Source of the DNA: Enhygromyxa salina
GTDB taxonomy: Bacteria; Myxococcota_A; Polyangia; Nannocystales; Nannocystaceae
DNA length: 64,000 nt
Assembly (NCBI RefSeq): GCF_000737335.2
Contig: NZ_JMCC02000031.1
Coordinates: forward strand, 90,541 to 154,540
Direction of reading: 5' to 3'
Both the position numbers and the translations under genes were made by a program. This document shows, in pieces, positions 46,901-60,125 of the stretch; position 1 is the first letter of the stretch; the number at the start of each line of letters is the position of its first letter. The notes beneath the pieces are model-generated. The model saw only the letters and a program-made list of their open reading frames with translations, was not told the origin of the DNA and did not search any database.

Positions 46901-48061
46901 ATGCCCATGTCCACGCTCGCGATGAGCCACGAGCTGACCCATTCGACTCCTGCATGCGCCCGTCCGCTGCGCGTGATGATCGCCGGCGGTGGCACGGGCG
47001 GGCACTTGTTCCCCGGGATCGCGCTCGCCGAGCAGGTCATGGCAGGCGGCGGCGAGGTCCGCTTCGTCGGCACCGAGCGCGGGATCGAGGCCAGGGTCGT
47101 CCCCGAGCTTGGCTACGGTCTGGACCTGATCGAGGTCAGCGGCATCAAGGGGCGCGGGCTCAAGGGGTTGATCTCGGGCTTGCTGCGGCTGCCCAAGGCG
47201 TGGTTGAGCAGCCGCAGGCTGATCCGCGCGTTCAACCCGGACGTGGTCGTGGGGGTGGGGGGCTACGCCAGCGGACCGATCGTCGCGACCGCCTGGATGA
47301 TGCGGCGGCCCACCGCGATCCTCGAGCAGAACTCGGTCCCCGGGATCACCAATCGGATCCTTGGCAAGCTCGTGCGTCGGGTGTTCACCAGCTTCCCCGA
47401 TCACGCCGGCCACTTCCCAGCGCGCAAGCTGGTGCGGGCCGGCAACCCGATCCGTGCGGCCTTGGTCCAGCAGCTCGAGCACGCGCGCGCCCAGGCCCAG
47501 CCCGCCGCGGGCGAGCAGCCCCCGCGCTTGTTCGTGTTCGGCGGCAGCCAGGGCGCGCAGGCGCTCAACACCGCGATGATCGAGTCGGCGGCCGCGCTGG
47601 CCAAGGCGCTGCCCGGCCTCGAGATCTGGCACCAGACCGGCACCAGCGAGCTCGAGCGGGTCCGAGCGGGCTACGCGAGCGCGGGCCTGAGCGAGCCGCG
47701 GGCCCGGGTCGTCGCGTTCATCAAGGACATGAGCAAGCCCTACGCGTGGTGCGATCTGGTGCTGTGTCGGGCCGGGGCGACCTCGCTGTCGGAGCTGGCC
47801 GCCGTCGGTTGCCCGGCCGTGCTGGTGCCGTTTCCCCACGCCACCGACGATCACCAGACCCACAACGCGATGTCGCTCGTCGAAGTTGGCGCGGCCCGAA
47901 TGGTGGCGGAGCGCGAGCTCGATGGACCGCGCTTGGTCGCGGAGCTGACGGAGCTGCTTGGCGCGCCCAAGCAGCTCGCGGACATGCGCGACAAGATGCT
48001 TGGCGCGGCCAAGCCCCGGGCGGCCGCGGACATCTGCCGTGCGCTCGGCGAGATGGTCTAG
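46901..48061 (+). CDS. murG: UDP-GlcNAc:lipid I N-acetylglucosaminyltransferase MurG
   Basis: 386 residues from ATG 46901. Transfers GlcNAc to undecaprenyl-PP-MurNAc-pentapeptide to make lipid II, at the inner face of the cytoplasmic membrane. The N-terminal LRVMIAGGGTGGHLFPGIAL holds the GGGTGGH loop, ILEQNSVPGITNRILGKLV is typical, and the UDP-GlcNAc site is LFVFGGSQGAQALNTAM with LCRAGATSLSELAAVGCPAV. Normal length. No other mur/fts genes of a dcw cluster adjoin. The short interval to the convergent gene (48062-48079) contains a GC palindrome CGCCCCCGGGGCG that could aid termination. Confidence 0.95.
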   Translation: MPMSTLAMSHELTHSTPACARPLRVMIAGGGTGGHLFPGIALAEQVMAGGGEVRFVGTERGIEARVVPELGYGLDLIEVSGIKGRGLKGLISGLLRLPKAWLSSRRLIRAFNPDVVVGVGGYASGPIVATAWMMRRPTAILEQNSVPGITNRILGKLVRRVFTSFPDHAGHFPARKLVRAGNPIRAALVQQLEHARAQAQPAAGEQPPRLFVFGGSQGAQALNTAMIESAAALAKALPGLEIWHQTGTSELERVRAGYASAGLSEPRARVVAFIKDMSKPYAWCDLVLCRAGATSLSELAAVGCPAVLVPFPHATDDHQTHNAMSLVEVGAARMVAERELDGPRLVAELTELLGAPKQLADMRDKMLGAAKPRAAADICRALGEMV

Positions 48062-48079
48062 AGCGCCCCCGGGGCGGCG

Positions 48080-48847
48080 TCACGCGTACTCGAGGGTCGC
48101 GTCGCGGTTGCGTTGAAGCCGGGTGCCATCTTCAAACTCGATCACGAGCAGCCCCGCGTCGGCGACGTCGATCTCGCCCGCGCTGAGCAGCAGCGGCGAC
48201 TGGGTCTCCACGCCGGCCTCGTGGTCGGGCAGCAGCAGCGGCGGCGGGTAGTCGGTAGGCGGGCGCTCAATCAGCTCGCGGATCGCCAGCTCGACGATCG
48301 CGTTGGGCAGCGGCCGCGTGCGCATCTCGAGCTCGGCCGCGAGCGCGAGCGCGGCCTCGATGTCGGGGAGCAGCGGGTCGGGGATCGCGACGGCGAGGTA
48401 ATGGATCATGGTCAGATCCTCGACGAAGTGATCGGTCCCCAGCACGTGGGCGGTCGCCAACCGGGCGCCGCGCAGCACGATGCAGTCATCGACGAGGCCG
48501 AACCCAGCCGGGAGATCGTCGCGGATCAGATCGTTCTCGCAGACCAAGTACGCGAGCCCCGCGACGCGAACCAAGCGCTCGCCCGCGCCCATGGTCGAGT
48601 TGGCCATCGAACGTTGCAGCTCGGCGACGACGTCCGGGAGCTGGCAGACCTCGCGGAGATGATCGACGGCGATCGTCCGCGCGGCCATCCGCGCGACGAC
48701 GCTCTCGGGTCCGCCGTCGAGCCGCGTGAACAGCCGTGGGTGCAGCGCCAAGAGCTGCTCGGCGTAGCGCGCCGCGTCGCGCTCTGGCTCGAAGTCGCGA
48801 ACGGCGGCGAGCTTGCGCGTGATCTGACCGAAGAGCTCCCAGCGCAT
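48080..48847 (-). CDS. protein with DUF1232-like segment, unknown function
   Basis: 255 residues from ATG 48847 (a start at 48994 would add 49 poorly supported residues; GAGG lies close before 48847). The only family-like part is AYLVCENDLIRDDLPAGFGL followed by VDDCIVLRGARLA near residue 105, which resembles the DUF1232/YkvA pattern (DLIPDFIPxxGxxDD). The rest is helical in the first half, ending with a beta-rich C-terminus (LLVIEFEDGTRLQRNRDATL). No signal peptide. Converges with murG and diverges from gcvP with about 170 bases between. Confidence 0.65.
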   Translation of the reverse strand: MRWELFGQITRKLAAVRDFEPERDAARYAEQLLALHPRLFTRLDGGPESVVARMAARTIAVDHLREVCQLPDVVAELQRSMANSTMGAGERLVRVAGLAYLVCENDLIRDDLPAGFGLVDDCIVLRGARLATAHVLGTDHFVEDLTMIHYLAVAIPDPLLPDIEAALALAAELEMRTRPLPNAIVELAIRELIERPPTDYPPPLLLPDHEAGVETQSPLLLSAGEIDVADAGLLVIEFEDGTRLQRNRDATLEYA

Positions 48848-49019
48848 GACCTCGATGAATACCGGCGCGAACGGACGATCGCACACGCCTAGCGGCACAA
48901 TCCTGGGCGGAGCCAGTGCCTTTGCACACGCGTCGGGATGCCAGGTGATGGCTCGCGCGCCAACCTCCGGGTAGTCCCCGCCGGCAACCATCACTTATGG
49001 TCGGGGCCGGGAACGATTG

Positions 49020-51977
<2,958 letters not shown>

Positions 51978-51988
51978 TAGCGACGCAC

Positions 51989-52471
51989 ATGGCTGTCCTC
52001 GTTTACGGTGTGTTCGCCCACGGCGCTGAGGCGAACGGAGCTATCACGGAGCTGACCCGCAACGCGCCGGAGCACCCGGCGTTCGCGGTTCAGAGCCACG
52101 GGCGGGGGCCGCTCGACGGCGATGATCTGCCCGAGTCGGCCACGGAGATCGGACGCAACACGGTGATCGCCATGATCGTCGGGGGCATCGTCGGGTTGAT
52201 CCTCGGCGTGGTCGCGGGCGGGGGCTTCGACATCATGGGGCTCACCCCGGGCATCGGGGCAGCGGGCGGGCTCGTGACTGGGATCTTGTCCGGCCTGCTC
52301 GCGGGCATGATGGCGGGCACCCGACGGCCGAAGGCGCCGCTGGTCGAGGCGGCGGCCGAGCTCGAATCGGGGGCGGTGCTGCTGACGATCGAGGTCACCG
52401 ACGGCGGGCACGTCGATCTGGTGGAGGGCATCCTCGCCGAGCAGGGGGCGACGCGGGTCGATCGGTGTTGA
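51989..52471 (+). CDS. small membrane protein with glycine-rich hairpin
   Basis: 160 residues from ATG 51989, 11 bases after the gcvP stop. Short N-terminal region with an early hydrophobic strand (MAVLVYGVFAHGAEANGA), then two Gly-rich membrane helices, VIAMIVGGIVGLILGVVAGG and GLVTGILSGLLAGMMAGTRR (about residues 57-110), and a C-terminal soluble piece ending in VDLVEGILAEQGATRVDRC. This layout recalls DUF1269/general-stress 17M-like proteins with a glycine-zipper hairpin, but the match is not firm. Possibly co-transcribed with gcvP. Confidence 0.65.
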   Translation: MAVLVYGVFAHGAEANGAITELTRNAPEHPAFAVQSHGRGPLDGDDLPESATEIGRNTVIAMIVGGIVGLILGVVAGGGFDIMGLTPGIGAAGGLVTGILSGLLAGMMAGTRRPKAPLVEAAAELESGAVLLTIEVTDGGHVDLVEGILAEQGATRVDRC

Positions 52472-52475
52472 CCGA

Positions 52476-53828
52476 TCACCTGCCGTACTCGGCGGCGTCG
52501 ATCGTCTGGTCGTCCGCGCCGTCATCGTCATCGTCATCGTCATCGTCCTCGTCGTCCTCGCGCTCCGACTGCGGACATTGTCCGGGGTAGTCGACCGCGT
52601 GGGGGTCACCACACGCGAGGGTGGGTCGCGGTCGCGCGGGCATCGGCGGCGGCTCGCCGGGCACGCGCAAGACCTGGGTGGGTCGCTGCGGGAACGCGCC
52701 CACGTACTCGATCATGGCGTCGGCTTGGGCACCGTCAGCGCGGCCACGCAGGGCGAACACGAGCAGATCCAGGCCGTCGTCGCTGGCCCACACGCACCAC
52801 ATCAGCTCGTCGCCCGTGCGCACCGCTGCGAGCATGCGGCGGTCGATCTGGGGGCAGCGCAGCTCGAGCTGGCTCGCCAGGCGGTTGGCGCTGCGGCGAA
52901 CAGCGGTCATCGCCGTGACGCCGCCATCGCTGAGGAGCGCGCGGCCCGAGAGCTGACGGCGATCGGGAAGACCAAAGCGCGCGGCTGGGCTCACGCGGCT
53001 CGTGAACGCGTCTAGATCACCGGCGGCCGCCGCCCGCAGGGTGTGCTCGACCAACGCTGGCGCGGCGCGTGGAAGCGGGTAGTGGGCGGGTGGGTCTGCG
53101 TCGCGCGGGGCCGCGGCGTAGCGGGCCAGCAGGCTCCCAGCTTCGATCGGTGCATCGCGGGCCGCGTCGAGCTCGAGCCGGGGGAGCGGCGTGATCGCGT
53201 CTTGGGTGGGCGGCGCAGCGGCCATCGCCGCGAGCACCGGACCCATCTGTTCGACGGCGCAGGCCGAGGGCTCCCAGCTCAATCGACGGGTCGCAGACCA
53301 GCCGGGGATCAGCGCCCAGTGGTGGGTCTCGCTGGTCGAGATCCACAGCGTGGGCTGGTCGGGCGCGGGGCCAGCTTGGTGGGACTCGCCAAACTCGCCC
53401 TGCTCGTGCAGCGCGATCGCGGCCTCGAACGCGAGATCGAGGATCGGCGTCAGCCGAAATTCGCGAACGTGGCCTTGGTCATCTTCGAAGCGATGCACAC
53501 AGGCCAGCTCTTCGGACCCGCCAAGGTAGGTCTTGAACCCGCAGCTGCGAGCGACGAGCTGCGCGTCAAACCCAAAGTCGGTCTCACAGCAGCGAGCCTG
53601 GCTCGCGGGCGGCGAGCCTTGCAGGGTCGTGTCGCGCGCCTTCCCTGCGTAGAGGCTGCAGGCGGGTGAGGAGATCTCTGCAGATTCCAAGATCGGTGTT
53701 GGCTGCTCTGGCTCGCCGGGTTGGACCCGACAGCCAAGCAGCGCGGCTACGCTGGCGAGCAGACACGTACGCTCCCTAGCAAAGAGTGCAGGCTTGGGCC
53801 CCCTGAATCGCCGCGTAGTTGCGCCCAC
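52476..53828 (-). CDS. putative lipoprotein with polyaspartate C-terminal tail
   Basis: 450 residues from GTG 53828, chosen because it puts MGATTRRFRGPKPALFARER directly before the hydrophobic TCLLASVAALLGC lipobox; an upstream ATG 53885 would give a 52-residue leader. The N-terminal domain holds cysteines (SSPACSLYAGKARDTTLQ, ARCCETDFGFDAQ). The central and C-terminal parts have no motif I know. The end is an acidic run with nine or more consecutive Asp (GAC/GAT repeats at 52510-52560). Function unknown. Convergent with the preceding small membrane protein gene (4-base gap). Confidence 0.65.
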   Translation of the reverse strand: MGATTRRFRGPKPALFARERTCLLASVAALLGCRVQPGEPEQPTPILESAEISSPACSLYAGKARDTTLQGSPPASQARCCETDFGFDAQLVARSCGFKTYLGGSEELACVHRFEDDQGHVREFRLTPILDLAFEAAIALHEQGEFGESHQAGPAPDQPTLWISTSETHHWALIPGWSATRRLSWEPSACAVEQMGPVLAAMAAAPPTQDAITPLPRLELDAARDAPIEAGSLLARYAAAPRDADPPAHYPLPRAAPALVEHTLRAAAAGDLDAFTSRVSPAARFGLPDRRQLSGRALLSDGGVTAMTAVRRSANRLASQLELRCPQIDRRMLAAVRTGDELMWCVWASDDGLDLLVFALRGRADGAQADAMIEYVGAFPQRPTQVLRVPGEPPPMPARPRPTLACGDPHAVDYPGQCPQSEREDDEDDDDDDDDDGADDQTIDAAEYGR

Positions 53829-53959
53829 GGCCCGCGTGGTGAGCCTGCGTCGAAGCGTGAGGATCGTCGTCGGCGTGGCAGGCATATGACAGGCGTTGAG
53901 ACCGAAGTGTAACCGCCGAAGGATTTTCGTGGGGGCCCACAGCGGTTAGGTTTTGGGCC

Positions 53960-55435
53960 ATGAAGTACGCATACGCGAGCACACTCCTGGTCACGTTGGG
54001 ATTGATCGTCGCCCCCGGTTGTGGCGGCGACGATGTCACTGTCACCGCCGACGGCACTGACACCGACACGACCGGTGATGGGGACGGGGACGGGGACGGA
54101 GATGGAGATGGAGATGGCGATGGGGATGGGGATCCCGGAGACGGGGATGGGGATGGCGACGGAGATGGCGACGGTGACGGGGATGGCGACGGTGACGGAG
54201 ACGGGGATGGCGACGGCGACGGCGACGGGGATGGCGACGGGGACGGGGATGGCGACGGCGACGGAGACGGAGACGGCGACGGAGACGGGGATGGCGACCC
54301 CAACCTCGACGACACCGTCTACGAGATCCAAGACGGCACGATCCCCGCCGACGCGCCGGTCGACGTTGACGGCGTGTGGGTGACGGCGGTGCGGGCCAAC
54401 GGCTTCTTCGCGCAAGAGCAGCCGGGCGGCGAGTACAGCGGCGTCTGGGTCTACGTCAGCGACATGGGACCCGACATCGCGGGCCTCGAGATCGGCGACC
54501 TCGTCGACATCGAGGGCACCACGACCGAGTTCAACGGCATCACGGAGATCGACGCGTCCGCGGGGACCGTGACCGAGGTCGGACTCTTGATGGATCTACC
54601 GGTCCCCGATGCGGTCGCGGCCGCGGACATTGGTGAGCCATGGGAGAGCGTGTACATCCGCGTCGAGGGCATGGACCTCCCGGTCACGGCGCTGCTCGGC
54701 AACGACGAGTTCGAGATCAATGATGGCGACCCCGCGATCATCGACGACTACCTGTACGCGATCATGGGCGACCCCATGAACTTCCCGGCGTTCGGAGTTG
54801 GGGCCTCGTTCACGGCGATTCAGGGCATCCTGAATTTTGGCGGCGGCGACTTCAAGCTCGCGCCGCGCTTCGTGGCCGACGCCGAGGGCTACATCGAGGC
54901 CCCGCCGCCGCCCTTCGCTGGGGTTGACGACCTGCTCCCGGGTGATCTGGTGATCACCGAGATCATGTACAACCCCGCGCTGTGTGGCGACGCCGCCTGC
55001 GAGTGGATCGAGGTCTACAACAACAGCGGCCAAGACGTGGACCTGCTCGGTTTGCGGATCCAGGACGAGAACTTCAACGCGATGAGCGAGGGTGAAGTCA
55101 TGGACTCGGTCGTGCTCGCGGACGGCGGCTACGCGTGGCTCGGCAAGGGCCCCGACATGAGCTGGGGCTACACCAACCCGGCCGACGCCTACACGGGCGC
55201 CAACCCGGCGTTCAACAACAGCGGTGACGATCAGGCCGTGATCCTCAACAGCCTCGAGATCCTCGACTCGACCGCCAAGTACCAATCAGGTGCCAACGGC
55301 GCGTCGTGGCAGCTCGGCAGCGCCCCGCCCGACGCGACCGAGAACGACGTGTTCGAAAACTGGTGCTACTCGACCAACGACTTCGACAACGGCGAGCTCG
55401 GCACCCCAGGGGCTGCCAACGACCCCTGCATGTAG
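53960..55435 (+). CDS. lipoprotein with long Gly-Asp tract, OB-like and lamin-tail-like domains
   Basis: 491 residues. MKYAYASTLLVTLGLIVAPG then CGG gives a lipoprotein signal. Residues 39-113 are almost pure Gly-Asp dipeptides with one Pro break. Residues about 118-310 look like an OB-fold nucleic-acid-binding or DUF5689-like domain (VWVTAVRANGFFAQEQPGGE, IGDLVDIEGTTTEFNGITEI). Residues about 325-490 are a lamin-tail (LTD) domain: LLPGDLVITEIMYNPALCGD, ACEWIEVYNNSGQDVDLLGL. LTD domains of bacteria occur on exported proteins. A surface role is likely. Start by signal peptide. Alone on its strand. Confidence 0.85.
   Translation: MKYAYASTLLVTLGLIVAPGCGGDDVTVTADGTDTDTTGDGDGDGDGDGDGDGDGDGDPGDGDGDGDGDGDGDGDGDGDGDGDGDGDGDGDGDGDGDGDGDGDGDGDGDGDGDPNLDDTVYEIQDGTIPADAPVDVDGVWVTAVRANGFFAQEQPGGEYSGVWVYVSDMGPDIAGLEIGDLVDIEGTTTEFNGITEIDASAGTVTEVGLLMDLPVPDAVAAADIGEPWESVYIRVEGMDLPVTALLGNDEFEINDGDPAIIDDYLYAIMGDPMNFPAFGVGASFTAIQGILNFGGGDFKLAPRFVADAEGYIEAPPPPFAGVDDLLPGDLVITEIMYNPALCGDAACEWIEVYNNSGQDVDLLGLRIQDENFNAMSEGEVMDSVVLADGGYAWLGKGPDMSWGYTNPADAYTGANPAFNNSGDDQAVILNSLEILDSTAKYQSGANGASWQLGSAPPDATENDVFENWCYSTNDFDNGELGTPGAANDPCM
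54074..54298 (+). repeat. hexanucleotide GGNGAY tract, 75 codons
   Basis: Continuous GGNGAY hexamers coding Gly-Asp, with one Gly-Asp-Pro interruption. Codons for both residues vary (GGG/GGC/GGT/GGA, GAT/GAC), so the array is old or has been diversified, yet long enough for slippage or recombination. Confidence 0.9.
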
Positions 55436-55479
55436 GGCTGACGCTCGATCTGCGCGTCGGTACCCGGTCGGGTGAACCT

Positions 55480-56897
<1,418 letters not shown>

Positions 56898-56898
<1 letters not shown>

Positions 56899-57656
56899 CA
56901 GTCTACGAATTCCACTAGCAACGAGGTGATGTTGTCGGAGCCGCCTTGCTCGTTGGCAAACCGGATCGACTCGAGCACCGCCTCTTGTACGTCTTTGGCC
57001 ATGATGCGGCCGAGCGCCTTGTCGTTGAGATACCCATGCAGGCCGTCCGAGCACAGCAAGACCCGATCACGGGCGAACAGGGGGATCGGGAGGGTGTCGA
57101 CCTCGACGTAGTCCTTGTGACCGACGGCGCGGGTGATCACGTTGCGGATCCGCGAGCGCTTGGCCTCTTCGGGGGTGATCAGCCCGTGCTTGAGCTGATA
57201 GTTCACGAGGGTGTGATCCTCTGTCAGCTGCGAGACACGATCATCGCGCGACAGGTAGACCCGCGAGTCGCCGACTTGGCCAACGATGCCGAGCGAGCCA
57301 GCAACGTAGAAGGCGGAAGCGGTGGTGCTCATGCCCCGCTGGTCGGGGTTGAGCTCGCCAAGCGAGTGGACCATGTAGGTCGCGTTTTGGATCGCCCCCC
57401 GCATGAGCTGGCACAGCTTGCCCACGCTCTCGGGGGTCTGCGGCTCGGTGCGAAGCTCGTTGAGGGTGGGCTCTTCTCGCTTGAACCACTCCCAGATGAA
57501 GTCGACCGCCTCGCGGCTGGCGATCTCACCTCGGGCGCGACCGCCGACCCCGTCGCAGACGACGAACAGGCCAAGCTCGGGATCAGCGAGGAAAGCGTCC
57601 TCGTTGTGCGAGCGCTTCAAGCCCACGTCGGTATGCCCGAAGTAGCGAACGCGCAT
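56898..57656 (-). CDS. PP2C-type Ser/Thr protein phosphatase
   Basis: 252 residues, cytoplasmic, no membrane segment. Metal-dependent dephosphorylation of phospho-Ser/Thr. Motifs in order: HTDVGLKRSHNEDAFL (Asp of metal site), LFVVCDGVGGRARGEIAS, GQVGDSRVYLSRDDRVSQLT, SRIRNVITRAVGHKDYVEVD, LLCSDGLHGYL and GGSDNITSLLV. All catalytic aspartates are present. It may counter Hanks-type kinases such as the one at 14754-16430, though they are not linked. Overlaps the pepA start by one base. Confidence 0.95.
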
Positions 57657-57716
57657 CTAGGCGATTGTATACCGTATTTGACCCCATGCGCATCCCTTGG
57701 CCTGCACGGGGCGCGC

Positions 57717-58760
57717 CTAGGCCTGCTTGGGTGGCCAAAAGTCCAGAGTGGGCGGGGCGAACACCAGACGCTCGCCTGGAAAGATCCCGCTGAGGTCGAG
57801 CTCCAACGCGTGCAGGTGGATCGCCGCGCCGGCGGTGGTCTTGGGGCCGTAAACCGCGTCTCCGAGGATCGGCAGCCCAACCCACGCGAGGTGAACCCGA
57901 GCTTGATGGCGCCGGCCGGTCTCGAGCAGCAGGTGGACGAGCCAGTGGTGACCGTGGCGAGCGAGCGGGACCACCACCGTGCTCGCGCGGCGGCCATCTA
58001 GCCGGACCGCGCTGCGCTTGGGGCCGTCGCGTCCGATCGCGGATCGGATTCGCACGCCCGCGAGCGCATCGAGCCGCTCGGTGCCATCGAGGATCGCGGC
58101 CATCCGCGCGCGGTCGAAGTCGCCAGTGTCGCCAGGGCCGTCAGCCGAGGCGAGCCAGCCTTGAAGTCCGCCCGCGGGCAGCGGCGGCGGCCACGGCATG
58201 GGGTCGGTCGCCGGAGTGCACACCGCGAGGTAGCGCTTGGCGACCCGCTCGTCGCTGAAGCCGGCGCGGGCACGCGACCACACTTCACGCGAGCGCGCGA
58301 ACGCGACGACGCCCGATGTCGGTCGATCGAGGCGATGGACCGCGCCAGCTTCACGCGGGTCTTCGGATGCTTCGGCGCAGTCCGGGAACGCGTTCGCGAC
58401 GGCGGTCGCGAGCACGCCGGGCTGCGCTGGCGTCAGCGCCACCGTGTGGACGCCCGCCGGCTTGTGGACGTAGATGAAGTCTTCGGTCGACGCGAGCAGC
58501 TCGAGCTGGTCGAGCGCCGGCGCCTCGAGATCCTCGACCAGCTCGAGGTCGAGCTCGAGTCGCTGACCCACGCGGACGCGGGTGGCCGGGGGCTGGCGGC
58601 GCCCGTCGACGCGCAGCTTGCCAGCTCGGGCGAGCGACCGGGCCTGGCGACGCGAGAGCGCGGGCACCCGCCGGCCAAGCACCACGTCCGCGCGCTCATC
58701 CGCGTCGGCTTCGGTCACGACGCAGCTCACCTGTCGCGGATCGTTTGATTGCTCGCTCAT
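57717..58760 (-). CDS. RluA-family pseudouridine synthase with S4-like domain
   Basis: 347 residues from ATG 58760. N-terminal S4-like RNA-binding segment (VPALSRRQARSLARAGKLRV, residues about 30-80), then the synthase core with catalytic Asp in GAVHRLDRPTSGVVAFARSR near 135 and the RHQARVHLAWVGLPILGDAV region near 290. FIYVHKPAGVHTVALTPAQP precedes the active site. Modifies uridines in rRNA or tRNA; the exact site cannot be assigned. It is longer than typical in the middle (an insertion of about 60 residues between the two motifs). It follows moeA after 33 bases. Confidence 0.88.
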   Translation of the reverse strand: MSEQSNDPRQVSCVVTEADADERADVVLGRRVPALSRRQARSLARAGKLRVDGRRQPPATRVRVGQRLELDLELVEDLEAPALDQLELLASTEDFIYVHKPAGVHTVALTPAQPGVLATAVANAFPDCAEASEDPREAGAVHRLDRPTSGVVAFARSREVWSRARAGFSDERVAKRYLAVCTPATDPMPWPPPLPAGGLQGWLASADGPGDTGDFDRARMAAILDGTERLDALAGVRIRSAIGRDGPKRSAVRLDGRRASTVVVPLARHGHHWLVHLLLETGRRHQARVHLAWVGLPILGDAVYGPKTTAGAAIHLHALELDLSGIFPGERLVFAPPTLDFWPPKQA

Positions 58761-58793
58761 GCTCGACCTGTCTCTCTCGCCTGTCACTCGCCA

Positions 58794-60125
58794 TCACTCA
58801 CGCAGGATCAGCGCCTCGAGCTGCTCGCCCGCCTCGACGCGCACCCGCCCGGCCGGAACCCGGACCAGCGCGTCGAACCCCGCGATCGAGCGCAGCGCCC
58901 CCGAGAGCTGCTTGGCCAGAGGAAGCGCGCGACCCTGGGCGTCGAGCTTGGCGCGCACGAAGTGCTCGCGCCGACGATCCCCTTCGGCCGGGCCGCCCAG
59001 CTCGACCAGCCGGCGCGGCCGCAGCCAGCGGTGACGCGGCAGCCCACCCAGCGCGCGGATCAGCGGCCGGCCAAACAACTCGAACGCGACCAGCGTGCTC
59101 GCGGGGTTGCCAGGCAGGGCCAAGACCAGCATCCCCGTTCCAGGCCAGCGCCCGCCGCCTGGTGGCAGCTGGCCGTAGGTCGTTGGCCGACCGGGGCGCA
59201 GCGCCAGCCTGCGAAACCGCTGAGCGAAGCCGAGCAGCTCGAGCACAGGCAGCATCAGATCGTGATCACCCACCGAGATCCCGCCGCTAGCGATCAGCAG
59301 ATCCGCGTGGTCGCGCGCGTGCTCGATCGCGGCTCGCACGGCCACGGGGGTGTCGGCGACGCTGCCCATCTGGACCGGTTCGCCGCCCGCTTCACGGATC
59401 TGGGCAGCCAGCAGCATCGCGTTGGTACCGACGATCTGCCCGCGCCCCGGTGTCTGGCCGATCGGCACCAGCTCGTCGCCGCTGCTGAGGATCGCAACCC
59501 GCGGCCGGCGATACACGCTGACGGTGAAGTTGCCGGTCCCGGCTAGCAGCGAGGCGTCGCCGCCCGCGATCTCGGCGCCAGCGTCGAGCAGCAGCTCGCC
59601 GTCGGCCACGTCGCTGCCCGTGGGGCGGATATGGCGACCGGGCAAGATCTCGCGCAGCGCCGTCGACGACACCTCGATCGCCACCCGATTGGACGCCCCG
59701 ACTCCGTCAGACTCGAGGGTGACCTCGAGGCGGCGGGTGTCTTCTTGGGCGACGACCGCGTCGGCTTTGTCGGGGACCACCGCGCCCGTCGAGATCCGCA
59801 CGCAGGTGCCCGGCTCGAGGTTGTCCCGCGCGGGGTGACCCGCGGCGCTCTCGCTGCCAAGCAACAACACGAGGGTCTCGGCGCCGTGCTGGTCGCGGGC
59901 TGTCAGCAGATCCTGACTGCGGACCGCGTAGCCATCCATGATGCTCAGCGGCGCGCTCGGCAGCGGCCAGCGTGCGTGGCAGGGCTCCGCCAGCACTCGA
60001 CCGATCGCGGCCTCGACCTCGACTTGCTCGCGCGCGAGCGGCCCCGGGCCGCCGTCGCCCTCGAGATCAGCGAGCAGCAGCGCCGTAGCCTGATCCACCG
60101 TCAGTTCTGGAGCTCGATCAGTCAC
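58794..60125 (-). CDS. moeA: molybdopterin molybdotransferase MoeA
   Basis: 443 residues from GTG 60125. Inserts molybdate into adenylylated molybdopterin in molybdenum cofactor synthesis. Features: SAPLSIMDGYAVRSQDLLTA near residue 60, CVRISTGAVVPDKADAVV near 115, VAILSSGDELVPIGQTPGRG near 210, LIASGGISVGDHDLMLPVLE near 285 and LALPGNPASTLVAFELFGRP near 345. Complete domains I-IV. The GTG overlaps the TGA of mltD (GTGA at 60122-60125), so the pair is translationally coupled, which is an unusual partner for moeA. No other moa/mob genes in the window. Confidence 0.95.
   Translation of the reverse strand: MTDRAPELTVDQATALLLADLEGDGGPGPLAREQVEVEAAIGRVLAEPCHARWPLPSAPLSIMDGYAVRSQDLLTARDQHGAETLVLLLGSESAAGHPARDNLEPGTCVRISTGAVVPDKADAVVAQEDTRRLEVTLESDGVGASNRVAIEVSSTALREILPGRHIRPTGSDVADGELLLDAGAEIAGGDASLLAGTGNFTVSVYRRPRVAILSSGDELVPIGQTPGRGQIVGTNAMLLAAQIREAGGEPVQMGSVADTPVAVRAAIEHARDHADLLIASGGISVGDHDLMLPVLELLGFAQRFRRLALRPGRPTTYGQLPPGGGRWPGTGMLVLALPGNPASTLVAFELFGRPLIRALGGLPRHRWLRPRRLVELGGPAEGDRRREHFVRAKLDAQGRALPLAKQLSGALRSIAGFDALVRVPAGRVRVEAGEQLEALILRE

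Noticed and set aside
48064..48076. Intrinsic terminator between murG and the convergent gene
   Set aside because: The palindrome CGCCCCCGGGGCG is real, but with almost no loop and no T-run on either strand; kept only as a remark.
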